64,000 nucleotides of DNA from Ga0077530 sp046293075 (GTDB taxonomy: Bacteria; Pseudomonadota; Alphaproteobacteria; Rhizobiales; Hyphomicrobiaceae). The stretch spans positions 124,001 to 188,000 of the forward strand of contig JBKBPL010000002.1 of assembly GCA_046293075.1 (NCBI GenBank), read 5' to 3'. Both the position numbers and the translations under genes were made by a program. This document shows, piece by piece, positions 42,456-50,235 of this stretch. Below the pieces are notes generated by a model. That model was not told the origin of the DNA. It saw only the letters and a program-made list of their open reading frames with translations, and made no database searches. Every line of letters starts with the position of its first letter. The stretch's first letter is position 1.

Positions 42456-44174
42456 TCACATGGCGCTGCGCACAACCCGGACGGGCGCGCTCTGCACGCT
42501 TGCGATCATCTGCCGCTTGCGGAGGTGCTGCGCAAGCAGGTCCCAGATCGGCGGACCCTCGGTGCCTTCGTTGACCGACGCCCATCCCGCAACAACATAC
42601 TCGCGTACGGGATCGATCGGCGCGCCCGTCTTCATGAGCTTCATGTCCGATATCCGCCGCCCCATGGGTGCATCCACATCGACCGTAAAGCTCATGCCGC
42701 CGACGCGGACCATATCGCCGCCCTGCTGATAGTACGGATCGGGATTGAAGAGATTGTCGGCGACGTCCTCGAGGATTGCCTTGATCATCTCGCCGCGGAA
42801 GGGGAGACGGTACACGTTCGGATAGGTGATCGCCGTCGCGTTGTAGACATCATCCCACGTGATGGGCTGTCCCGGCACCAGGGATGTACCCCAGCGGAAG
42901 CCCGGCGAGAAGCAGATCTCGGCGTCGCGCTCTGCAAGCATCGCCTCGCAGATGAGGTCGTCGAGTGTGCCGGCGAAGTTGCCGCGGCGATAGAGCAGCG
43001 TGTCGGCGCGCGCGAGCTCCGTGGAGAGCATGGCCTCATGGGGGCTTCGGATCTCGTCGATCAGGCGTGCCATCTCGGGATCGGGCGCGATGACATCCGC
43101 AAGCACGGGCATGAGCGCATAGCTGAAGTCCGCAATACGACCGCCTTTGACATCGAGATCGAGGCGCGAGAGGAACTTGCCGTTCGACCCTGATGCTATC
43201 AGCAGCGTCGTGCCGACCTTCTCGGGCCGTGGAATGGCGTCATGCGTATGCGCGGTGAGGATGACGTCGATGCCTGAGACGCGCCCGGCGAGCTTGCGGT
43301 CGACATCGAACCCGTTGTGCGAGTTCAAGACGACGACCTCGGCGCCGGCGGCGCGAACGGCGGCGACATGCCGGCGCACCTCCTCCTCACGAATGCCGAA
43401 CGACCACGCCGGTATCATCCAGCGCGGATTGGCGATCGGTGTGTACGGAAATGCCTGGCCGATGACACCGATGCGCACGCCGCCCTTCTCATAGATGCGC
43501 CACGGCTTGAACACGGGCTCTTCGAATTCGTTGTCGACGATGTTGCCGGCGAGGAAATCGATTTTCGCCGAACCGCGCCCATCCTTGTCGCCGAACAGTT
43601 CGCGCACGCGCTCATGGCCGAACGTGAACTCCCAGTGCGCCGTCATGGCATCAACGCCCAACGCCTCAACAACGCGCAGCATGTCGGCGCCCTTGGTCTT
43701 GAGCGCCGTATAAGAGCCGTGCAGCGTGTCGCCGCCGTCAAGCAGCAGCGTGCGCCCCGCACCCCGCTCGGCGCGCACAGCCTTGATGAGCGTCGCGAGG
43801 CGATCGAGGCCCCCGACACGCCCATACTCCTTGGCCAGGACCGCGAAGTCCGTCGAGGCGAGCATATAGGCGTCGACCGAACCCGGCGGGATGCCATAGT
43901 GGGCGAGGAACTCGCGATCGGTGAGGTGCGGCGGCAGTCCGCGGACAACGCCGACGCCGAGATTGACCGAGGGCTCGCGGAAGTAGACGGGGCGAAGCTG
44001 CGCGTGGCAGTCGGAGAAGTGCAGGATCGTGACCTGGCCCTTGGCCTCAAAGGGCAGAATGTCTTCCTGGCGCAGACCTCGGCGGAGCGCCTGGCCTAAT
44101 GCTGGCACGCCGGCGAGACCCGTCAGAGCCCCGACCGCGAGTGCCACCTGCAAAAACTCTCGCCGCGAATGCAT
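42456..44174 (-). CDS. soxB: thiosulfohydrolase SoxB
   Basis: A 572-aa periplasmic enzyme that hydrolyses the sulfate group from the SoxY-bound sulfur conjugate. A twin-arginine signal (MHSRREFLQVALAVGALTG) begins the protein. The dimanganese site uses D55 and H57 (FSDCHAQ), D149 (DGGDTLHG), the Asn in GNIVDN, and the His residues in NSHNGFD and TAHTHD. GSYTALKTKGADM and AHWEFTFGHERV are SoxB-specific strings within the 5'-nucleotidase family. ATG 44174 is chosen at the start of the Tat signal. It lies 74 nt after soxX with a hairpin between. Confidence 0.96.
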   Translation of the reverse strand: MHSRREFLQVALAVGALTGLAGVPALGQALRRGLRQEDILPFEAKGQVTILHFSDCHAQLRPVYFREPSVNLGVGVVRGLPPHLTDREFLAHYGIPPGSVDAYMLASTDFAVLAKEYGRVGGLDRLATLIKAVRAERGAGRTLLLDGGDTLHGSYTALKTKGADMLRVVEALGVDAMTAHWEFTFGHERVRELFGDKDGRGSAKIDFLAGNIVDNEFEEPVFKPWRIYEKGGVRIGVIGQAFPYTPIANPRWMIPAWSFGIREEEVRRHVAAVRAAGAEVVVLNSHNGFDVDRKLAGRVSGIDVILTAHTHDAIPRPEKVGTTLLIASGSNGKFLSRLDLDVKGGRIADFSYALMPVLADVIAPDPEMARLIDEIRSPHEAMLSTELARADTLLYRRGNFAGTLDDLICEAMLAERDAEICFSPGFRWGTSLVPGQPITWDDVYNATAITYPNVYRLPFRGEMIKAILEDVADNLFNPDPYYQQGGDMVRVGGMSFTVDVDAPMGRRISDMKLMKTGAPIDPVREYVVAGWASVNEGTEGPPIWDLLAQHLRKRQMIASVQSAPVRVVRSAM

Positions 44175-44211
44175 CCAGCCTGCACCTCTCAATTACACCA
44201 GCCAAACGAAA

Positions 44212-44239
44212 GGCGGCGGCCGCCCGCGCGGCCGCCGCC
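44212..44239. promoter_or_regulatory. GC-rich hairpin between soxX and soxB
   Basis: GGCGGCGGCCG (44212-44222) pairs perfectly with CGGCCGCCGCC (44229-44239) around a 6-nt loop. It starts 10 nt after the soxX stop on the minus strand and is followed by CTTTCGTTT, not a strong T tract. It may protect the soxAX mRNA 3' end or partly terminate, changing the soxAX to soxB ratio. Confidence 0.55.
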
Positions 44240-44248
44240 CGAGATCGC

Positions 44249-44863
44249 CTATTTGTTGACCGGGCTGTCCGGGCTCATGACGAGCGCCACGAGATCCTTG
44301 ATCTGCTCGATCGAGAGAACGCCGTTCGAGCCCAAGCGCGGCATGAGCGAGCACGGGAACACGGCGTGCGCGTTGTAGATCTTGTCGTACACCGCCTTCA
44401 CGTCCGCCTCGGCGTACTTCCTGATCTTGCCGTATTCGCGCAGGCTTGGGCCGACGGTGCCGTAGCTGACCTCCGCAGCCGTCATCTGGTGACAGGCATA
44501 GCAGTTGCCGCCGTTGGGTCGGCGCGGCGGATAGTCGGTGAAGCGCATGCCGTACCCGCTCTGCGCCCACTCCTCGCCCTTCTTCCAGTCGCCCATGAGC
44601 TTGCCGTCCTCAGGGTATTTGATCTTGGCCCGCTCGCGCGCCATGATCTTTTCCGCCTCGGCTGGCGGCGGTGCATTGCGCGTCGCGCTGCACACCTTCA
44701 TCGTCTCGTCCTGATCGACGCGTCCCGCCCAGTCCTTTGGTGCCTGGGAAAAGGCGAACTTCATCAGCACATCGGCATGGAGCGGATCGATCTTCGTCTC
44801 CTGAGCCGCGGCGGGGGTGGCGAGCAGCGCGGCAAGCGCGCCGAGGATCACATGCTTTTTCAT
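44249..44863 (-). CDS. soxX: SoxX, monoheme c-type cytochrome
   Basis: A 204-aa periplasmic cytochrome. A signal peptide (HVILGALAALLATPAAAQ) precedes a family-specific N-terminal part; the single heme site is CYACH (C121, C124, H125), and M174 in CSLMPRLG is the likely sixth ligand. SoxX accepts electrons from SoxA when thiosulfate is oxidatively joined to the SoxY cysteine. It begins 14 nt after the soxA stop, with an apparent GGAGGG ribosome-binding site. An extra Cys just before M174 is noted. Confidence 0.93.
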   Translation of the reverse strand: MKKHVILGALAALLATPAAAQETKIDPLHADVLMKFAFSQAPKDWAGRVDQDETMKVCSATRNAPPPAEAEKIMARERAKIKYPEDGKLMGDWKKGEEWAQSGYGMRFTDYPPRRPNGGNCYACHQMTAAEVSYGTVGPSLREYGKIRKYAEADVKAVYDKIYNAHAVFPCSLMPRLGSNGVLSIEQIKDLVALVMSPDSPVNK

Positions 44864-44877
44864 CGGTCCACCCTCCT

Positions 44878-45951
44878 TCAGCGCTTGAGGCCTGGCGCGG
44901 CGATCTCGCCGCCGCGCGCGCGGTCATAGAGGTACGCCGACAGGGCCACGCTGACGTCGGAGCCGAAATCGAGCCGGTGCAGGCGCATCTGCCAGTAGCA
45001 GTCGAGGAGCCGATGCTGCATGGTCATGACGTGCGTGCTCGAGACCCGGTAGGCAGGCCACTCGCCGACCACCGCCTTGGCTTCCTTGGGATCCGAGAGG
45101 AACGGCAAGGGCTGCAGCCGGATGCGCTTGCCGGATTCCGCATGGCAGGTCGCGCACGAGAAGTCGAACGGCCCCTGCCGGCGGGAGAAGAGCGCCTCGC
45201 CAAGCGCGATCGCCTCCTTCTCCTTGACGTGTTCGGCCTTCGGCGCCAGCTTCATGCCAGAGGACTTGTGCGCGACGTAGCTCGCCATCGCGCCGATGTC
45301 CTTGACGGGCTGTCCGCCGCCCGGGTGCGGGTTCTTGCGGAAGGCTGTGCTGTCGAAGCCCTGAAAATTCTCCATGCACCAGAGAATGCGCGTCTCGGCG
45401 TCCATGACGCGATCGACGTCCGCGAAGTAGCGCGGCAACTCAGCGAACGCGCCATCCACAGTGCCGACGCCCTTGCCGAGGTCGCAGGTCTCGGCCAGCG
45501 ACACATTCCGCGGACCTTTCTTAGCCGTCCAGAGCGCTTCGCCGCGGTCGGCGTCGAGAAGCGCTGGATTGCTCCACGGGTCCTCCTTCATCATGCGGCG
45601 GTACTGCTCGAGGCCGCGTTCGGTCGCGGCATCCTGCTCAGCCTGTGACAGAGCGGGCGCCGGCGCTGCCGCTGCCGCCGCCTTCGGCGGGGCAGAAGGT
45701 GGCGCTGCAGCTGGCGTTGCGGGCGGTGCCGCGGCCGGCGCGCTGGCGGGCGGTGTCGCCGCCTTGGTCGCCGCGGCCTTCTCGGCCTCGTCCATGCGCC
45801 GCATATGCTCCTCGTAAGCCTTGCGCGCCTTCTCGGTCTGAGCCGGGGTCTGGGCCCCGGCCCATGGCACGACAGCCGCAGCCATCAGCCCCAATCCCAA
45901 ACTCATGCCAGCAATGGCGGTGGTCGGGCCCCGCAGTCGCCTCCCTCGCAT
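44878..45951 (-). CDS. soxA: SoxA, L-cysteine S-thiosulfotransferase subunit (monoheme)
   Basis: A 357-aa periplasmic cytochrome that, with SoxX, couples thiosulfate to SoxYZ. It has a signal peptide, then an Ala/Pro-rich low-complexity linker (about residues 58-100), then two cytochrome-like domains. The first has lost heme and keeps C156 and C192, as in monoheme SoxA. The second carries CATCH (C266, C269, H270), and C318 in RLLDCYWQMR is the ligand that becomes a cysteine persulfide. ATG 45951 has GGAGG 6 nt upstream. First gene of soxAXB-ccdA-thiD. The linker is unusual for the family. Confidence 0.94.
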   Translation of the reverse strand: MRGRRLRGPTTAIAGMSLGLGLMAAAVVPWAGAQTPAQTEKARKAYEEHMRRMDEAEKAAATKAATPPASAPAAAPPATPAAAPPSAPPKAAAAAAPAPALSQAEQDAATERGLEQYRRMMKEDPWSNPALLDADRGEALWTAKKGPRNVSLAETCDLGKGVGTVDGAFAELPRYFADVDRVMDAETRILWCMENFQGFDSTAFRKNPHPGGGQPVKDIGAMASYVAHKSSGMKLAPKAEHVKEKEAIALGEALFSRRQGPFDFSCATCHAESGKRIRLQPLPFLSDPKEAKAVVGEWPAYRVSSTHVMTMQHRLLDCYWQMRLHRLDFGSDVSVALSAYLYDRARGGEIAAPGLKR

Positions 45952-46021
45952 TTTCTGCCTCCCATACGTTGCTTCTCGTCGTCAGCAATTCCTTGCCCGA
46001 CCGCCGAGGGGCCGGGATGGG

Positions 46022-46066
46022 CTGATATTCAAATATCAGGGTATTTGCAGAGGCGGCAAAGCGCAA
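46022..46066 (-). promoter_or_regulatory. predicted sox promoter with overlapping operator
   Basis: On the minus strand TTGCGC (46061-46066) and TACCCT (46038-46043) are spaced by 17 nt. The palindrome CTGATATTCAAATATCAG (46022-46039), two perfect 8-nt arms around a 2-nt centre, overlaps the end of the -10 box and lies on the expected start site near 46031. This is the geometry of a repressor operator, for instance for an ArsR-type SoxR/BigR/SqrR sulfur sensor; no regulator gene is nearby. Confidence 0.65.
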
Positions 46067-46077
46067 CCCGTTCGCGC

Positions 46078-46266
46078 TTATGACCTGAGCCTTGTCCTGT
46101 TGCGACGGCGCTCATAGGAGCGGGCCGTGCCGACGATCACCCCGACGAGAGCGCCAAGGCCGACAAGGACGATCAAGAGCGGCACCAGAATTGGCGCAAA
46201 GGCCCAAACCACGGCACCGGCGAAAACAACCGAGGTCCCGATCAGCCATGCGCGCAACAGGCTCAT
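46078..46266 (-). CDS. small membrane protein coupled to the mreB paralogue
   Basis: A 62-residue protein with two hydrophobic stretches that can be one long or two short membrane helices (LLRAWLIGTSVVFAGAVVWAF and ILVPLLIVLVGLGALVGVIVG) and a strongly basic tail (RSYERRRNRTRLRS). Its ATG overlaps the mreB stop by four bases (ATGA), so it is translationally coupled. I recognise no family. A membrane anchor or adaptor for the MreB-like filament is a reasonable inference from the coupling only. Confidence 0.65.
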   Translation of the reverse strand: MSLLRAWLIGTSVVFAGAVVWAFAPILVPLLIVLVGLGALVGVIVGTARSYERRRNRTRLRS

Positions 46267-47300
46267 GCGAGCACGAGAAGCTGCTCGCGCTCGCCGAGCG
46301 TCGCGAGGATCGTTGCGGTACCGGCGACGACGCACTGCATTGGGTTCGGCGCCACTCTGAACGGAATGCCGAGCTGGCGCGTCAGCTCGGTGTCGAGCCC
46401 ATAAAGCTGCGCGCCGCCGCCGGTCAGTACGACGCCGCGCTTGGCGATGCCTGCACGCAGCTCCTCAGGGAGATCCTCGAGCGCCCGACGGACGAGCTCC
46501 GCCATATTTGCGATCGGGCCCTCGAGCGCGATGCCGACGTCGTGCGGCCGCAGCACGACCGACTTCACCCGGTGCCGCACGACGTCGCGTCCGCGGATGT
46601 GGGCCTCGGCAATGCGGCCGTTCGCCCGCGTGCCCGCGGCACCGGCCTCGATCTTGATCCGCTCGGCACTGGCAAGGCTGATGGCAAGTTGATGGGCGCG
46701 CCGCACGTAACGCCGGATCGCTTCGTCGAATGCATTGCCGGCGACCTTCAGCGAGGCGGTGTGCACGATCTCGCCATTGGACAGCACCGCGATGTCGCTG
46801 GTGCCACCACCGATGTCGAGGATCATCGTCACCTCTTCCTTGTCGATCTCGATGCCGGCACCGATGGCAGCAGCGACCGGCTCCTCGACGAGGTAGACCC
46901 GCCGGGCGCCGGCGGCTTTGGCCGTTTCATAGACCGCCCGGCGCTCGACGGGCGTTGCGGCCGCCGGCACGCAGATAAGGATGCGCGGGCGTCGGAAGCC
47001 GAACTTCGACTTCGCGCGCGCGATGAACGCGCGCAGCATCTCCTCGGTGGCAACGAAGTCCGCGATCACGCCGTCGCGGAGCGGGTGGATGAGGTCGATC
47101 GGATCGGGGCTGCGCGCTTTGAGCATTAAGGCAGCCTCGCCGACGGCGATCACATGGCGCGGGACGTCCTTGGCACGGACGGCGACGACGGATGGCTCGT
47201 CGATGATGATACCGCGTCCGGCCACGTGGACCAGCGTGTTGGCGGTCCCGAGGTCGATCGCGATATCATCCGAGAAAACGCCGCCAACCGTCTTTCGCAT
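46263..47300 (-). CDS. MreB/actin-family protein, solitary paralogue
   Basis: A 345-aa actin-fold protein. Phosphate 1 is DIAIDLGTANTLVHV, the connect 1 and phosphate 2 regions are VEEPVAAAIGAGIEI and MILDIGGGTSDIAVLSNG, and the adenosine motif is VVLTGGGAQLYGL. Compared with canonical MreB, the N-terminus is short, the phosphate 2 string reads GGGTSDIAVL rather than GGGTTEVAVI, and the C-terminal end differs. No mreC, mreD, pbp2 or rodA is adjacent; a tiny membrane protein overlaps its stop. It may be the sole MreB with an unusual location or a second copy with another role. Confidence 0.85.
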   Translation of the reverse strand: MRKTVGGVFSDDIAIDLGTANTLVHVAGRGIIIDEPSVVAVRAKDVPRHVIAVGEAALMLKARSPDPIDLIHPLRDGVIADFVATEEMLRAFIARAKSKFGFRRPRILICVPAAATPVERRAVYETAKAAGARRVYLVEEPVAAAIGAGIEIDKEEVTMILDIGGGTSDIAVLSNGEIVHTASLKVAGNAFDEAIRRYVRRAHQLAISLASAERIKIEAGAAGTRANGRIAEAHIRGRDVVRHRVKSVVLRPHDVGIALEGPIANMAELVRRALEDLPEELRAGIAKRGVVLTGGGAQLYGLDTELTRQLGIPFRVAPNPMQCVVAGTATILATLGEREQLLVLA

Positions 47301-47464
47301 GGCGCTGCCAGCCAGCCCTCACCACCCCGCGCGCGCCCTCGCCGCGCGCGCGTTCGACTGGCGAACACGATAGTCGAGCTGATGGCGAAGTCCAAGAGAC
47401 GCGCGCGAAGCGGCGAAGTTGCAGCAGCTTCCTTCGACGCCAGCCAAAGGCGGCGGACGCACCT

Positions 47465-47491
47465 CCTCCCCCTTGGATCCGCAGGGGGAGG
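47465..47491 (-). terminator. hairpin downstream of leuA
   Basis: CCTCCCCCT (47465-47473) and AGGGGGAGG (47483-47491) form a perfect 9-bp stem with a 9-nt loop, 9 nt after the leuA stop. There is no clear T tract on the minus strand, so it may be a REP-like element or a Rho-type end rather than an intrinsic terminator. Confidence 0.4.
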
Positions 47492-47499
47492 AAGCTCTC

Positions 47500-49089
47500 T
47501 CAGCCCACCATCATCTGCGCAGCAGGGCCGCGCTGACGCTTCATCATGAGCTTGTTGAGGGCGGCAACATAGGCGCGGGCCGATGCGACCATCGTGTCCG
47601 TATCCGAGCCGCGCCCGGTGACCTGGCGACCATCCTCCTCGAGGCGGACCATCACCTCGGCCTGGGCATCCGTACCCTCGGTGACCGCCATGACCTGGTA
47701 GAGCGGCAGGCGTGCCTCGTGCGGGACGACGGCCTTGATCGCCTTGAACGTGGCATCGACGGGACCGTCGCCGGTCGCCTCGCGCGTCACGTTCTTACCG
47801 TCGACCTCAAGCGTGACCGTCGCTCTCTGCGGACCGCCGGTTCCCGCGACGACCTGAAGCTCCACGAGCTTGATCCGGTTGGTCTGGGTCGCGACCTCTT
47901 GGTCGACCAGCGCCTCGATGTCCTCGTCGAATACGAGCTTCTTCTTGTCGGCGAGATCCTTGAAGCGGCGGAACGCATCCTGGAAGGCGTTGTCGCCGAG
48001 CTCGTAGCCGAGCTGTTTCAGCTTGTCTCTGAAGGCCGCGCGCCCGGAGAGCTTGCCGAGGCTCAGCGTCGACTTCGAGAGCCCGACGCTCTCCGGCGTC
48101 ATGATCTCGTAGGTCTGGGTATTCTTCAGCATGCCATCCTGGTGGATGCCGCTTTCATGCGCGAAGGCATTCCGCCCGACCACCGCCTTGTTGTACTGCA
48201 CCGGAAAGGCAGAGACCGCCGCGACGAGCTTCGAGGCCCGCGTGAAGTAAGTCGAGTCGACGCCGCTCCAGTACGGTAACACGTCGTTGCGCACCTTCAT
48301 GGCCATCACGATCTCTTCCAGTGCCGCATTGCCGGCGCGCTCGCCGAGACCGTTGATCGTGCACTCGACCTGCCGGGCGCCGGCGCGCACACCCGCCAGC
48401 GAGTTCGCAACGGCCATGCCGAGATCGTTGTGGCAGTGCGTCGACCAGACGACCTTGTCGCCGCCGGGCACGGTCTCGCGCAGCATCTTGATGAGGGCGT
48501 AATACTCCTCCGGCACCGCGTAACCGACCGTATCGGGGATGTTGATCGTCGTTGCGCCCTGCTTGATGGCGATCTCGCAGCACCTGAGCAGGACATCGCG
48601 CTCGGTGCGCGTCGCGTCCTCCGCGCTCCATTCGACGTTATCGGTGTATTGGCGGGCGCGCGCAACGCTTGCCCCAACCGCCGCGATCACCTGCTCGGCG
48701 TCCATCTGCAGCTTCCATTTGCGATGGACGGGGCTCGTCGAAATGAATGTGTGAATGCGCGGACGGGCGGCAAACTTCACGGCCTCGCCGGCCCGGTCGA
48801 TGTCGGCGAAGCTCGAGCGCGAGAGACCGCAAACGACCGCGTTCTTCACGAGCTTGGCAATCTCGCAGACCGCCTCGAAGTCCCCGTTCGACGAGATCGG
48901 GAAGCCGGCCTCGATGATATCGACGCCCATCTCGTCGAGGACTTCCGCCACCTTGAGCTTGTCCTCGAGCGTCATCGCGGCGCCGGGCGACTGCTCGCCG
49001 TCGCGGAGCGTGGTGTCGAAGATAAGGACGCGATCGGCTTCATTGCGCGCGGGGGTGTCCGATGACGGCTTCGCAGCGGCGTCGTTCAT
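47500..49089 (-). CDS. leuA: 2-isopropylmalate synthase
   Basis: A 529-aa enzyme for the first committed step of leucine synthesis, condensing acetyl-CoA with 2-oxoisovalerate. The TIM barrel starts at LIFDTTLRDGEQSPGAAM, with HCHNDLGMAVANSLAG supplying metal ligands and ECTINGLGERAGNAALEEIVM following. The C-terminal domain (about residues 390-520) is the regulatory LeuA dimer domain where leucine binds. It is preceded by a 275-nt leader with a leucine-containing leader peptide and complementary segments, indicating attenuation. ATG 49089 has AAGGA upstream. Confidence 0.95.
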   Translation of the reverse strand: MNDAAAKPSSDTPARNEADRVLIFDTTLRDGEQSPGAAMTLEDKLKVAEVLDEMGVDIIEAGFPISSNGDFEAVCEIAKLVKNAVVCGLSRSSFADIDRAGEAVKFAARPRIHTFISTSPVHRKWKLQMDAEQVIAAVGASVARARQYTDNVEWSAEDATRTERDVLLRCCEIAIKQGATTINIPDTVGYAVPEEYYALIKMLRETVPGGDKVVWSTHCHNDLGMAVANSLAGVRAGARQVECTINGLGERAGNAALEEIVMAMKVRNDVLPYWSGVDSTYFTRASKLVAAVSAFPVQYNKAVVGRNAFAHESGIHQDGMLKNTQTYEIMTPESVGLSKSTLSLGKLSGRAAFRDKLKQLGYELGDNAFQDAFRRFKDLADKKKLVFDEDIEALVDQEVATQTNRIKLVELQVVAGTGGPQRATVTLEVDGKNVTREATGDGPVDATFKAIKAVVPHEARLPLYQVMAVTEGTDAQAEVMVRLEEDGRQVTGRGSDTDTMVASARAYVAALNKLMMKRQRGPAAQMMVG

Positions 49090-49165
49090 GGTTTTGGGTC
49101 CTTAACGTGGAGGCCGCCACCTCTTCCGGTGCGGCAAATCTGCTCTCTTGTGCCTGATTCGGGGT

Positions 49166-49215
49166 CCCCTGAGCGCCCGTCCCGGATGGATCCGAGACCT
49201 CTCACGGCTCAGGGG
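49166..49215 (-). promoter_or_regulatory. leuA attenuator pairing segments
   Basis: On the minus strand CCCCTGAGC (complement of 49207-49215), which contains the leader-peptide stop codon, can pair over all 9 nt with GCTCAGGGG (complement of 49166-49174). A ribosome stalled on the leucine codons would cover the first segment and release the second for another pairing. A further stem, CCGCACC with GGTGGCGG, lies nearer the leuA start (about 49112-49133). No classic U tract is evident, so control may act on translation or by another fold. Confidence 0.5.
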
Positions 49216-49319
49216 CTGGTAAGGAGCAGGATGGACCGGAGCGGGCGCGCAACGGACTGCGAGGCACCATCCCGCGAAGGGATCGCCTCCTCAATCCAGC
49301 CGTGGCCATTGCCCGTCAT
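49209..49319 (-). CDS. putative leucine leader peptide of leuA
   Basis: A 36-codon frame starting at ATG 49319 and ending LRSILLLTSP, with an Ile and three consecutive Leu codons (ATC CTG CTC CTT) just before the stop. It begins about 45 nt after a predicted transcription start and ends about 120 nt before leuA. Leader peptides for leuA have been described in alphaproteobacteria. The ribosome-binding site is weak and the peptide is longer than usual, so the exact start is uncertain. Confidence 0.45.
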   Translation of the reverse strand: MTGNGHGWIEEAIPSRDGASQSVARPLRSILLLTSP

Positions 49320-49370
49320 TGCGCGAATCTTTCGCCGGTCATGCGGCCACCAGCGCGGCAGCCCGCGGCC

Positions 49371-49400
49371 ATATAAGCCGCAAGGTGGCGCCGAATGCAA
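49371..49400 (-). promoter_or_regulatory. predicted leuA promoter
   Basis: On the minus strand TTGCAT (49395-49400) and TTATAT (49371-49376) are separated by 18 nt. The start would be near 49364, producing the long leader that carries the leucine-rich peptide. Confidence 0.5.
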
Positions 49401-49688
49401 GCTCAAATGAGGAAGGCGCTTCATGACGCGCATCGCCGATCAAGACAGCTGCGGCAATAAAGCTGGGGGTTAATCAGGTATTTCCGACTTTCCGCTAGCG
49501 TCCGGAGGCGGATCGTCGAATGGTCATATTTCCGCTCGCCGGCTCGACTAAGAGAGCTAGCGAATGCGTCGGCCTGGAACGTTGGGGCTCGCAGCGCGGG
49601 GCGTTCGGATCCTTCAGCAGGCAATCGGTTCGGATACCGGGTGCTGCGCCGCGCGCGAGCCGGGAAACAGGAACGGGGACTAAAAGAA

Positions 49689-50225
49689 ATGTCCGGAATC
49701 CATGCGGGTTCGGCGCGTGTCGTGCGCCTCATGGTGGCCGTGTCGCTCGGCTTGATGGTTGCGGCGTGCTCTCAGAGCCCGCGGCCCGAAGACGTCGGGC
49801 TCGCCCCGTACGGCAAGGGCGGGCCGGCAACACCGGGCTCAACGCGGGATTTCAGTCAGAACGTGGGCGACATCGTGTATTTCTCCACGGATAGCACCGA
49901 GCTCTCGCCGGAGGCCCAGCAAACGCTGACGGCCCAGGCGCGGTGGCTGCAGAAGTATGCGCAGTACACGATCACGATCGAAGGCCATGCCGACGAACGC
50001 GGCACGCGCGAATACAATATCGCGCTTGGCGCACGGCGCGCCCAGGCGGTCCGGGATTTCCTTGCGCGCAACGGCGTGAGCGCAGCCCGCATCCGCATCA
50101 TCTCGTATGGCAAGGAGCGGCCGGTCGCGGTTTGCAACGATATCTCCTGCTGGTCGCAGAACCGCCGCGCCCAGACCGTGCTCAACAATCGGGGCCTGGC
50201 GAGCAACACGCGCCCCGGCACCTAG
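49689..50225 (+). CDS. pal: peptidoglycan-associated lipoprotein Pal
   Basis: A 178-aa outer membrane lipoprotein. The lipobox is LMVAAC with Cys at about residue 27, after a hydrophobic h-region. The C-terminal OmpA domain binds diaminopimelate in peptidoglycan; EGHADERGTREYNIALGARRAQAV contains the conserved Asp and the Arg 15 residues later. A pair of Cys residues (VCNDISC) near the end probably forms a disulfide. Pal works with TolQRAB in outer membrane constriction; those genes are not in the window. ATG 49689 is chosen; two tandem terminators follow. Confidence 0.95.
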   Translation: MSGIHAGSARVVRLMVAVSLGLMVAACSQSPRPEDVGLAPYGKGGPATPGSTRDFSQNVGDIVYFSTDSTELSPEAQQTLTAQARWLQKYAQYTITIEGHADERGTREYNIALGARRAQAVRDFLARNGVSAARIRIISYGKERPVAVCNDISCWSQNRRAQTVLNNRGLASNTRPGT

Positions 50226-50235
50226 GCCGGGACGT

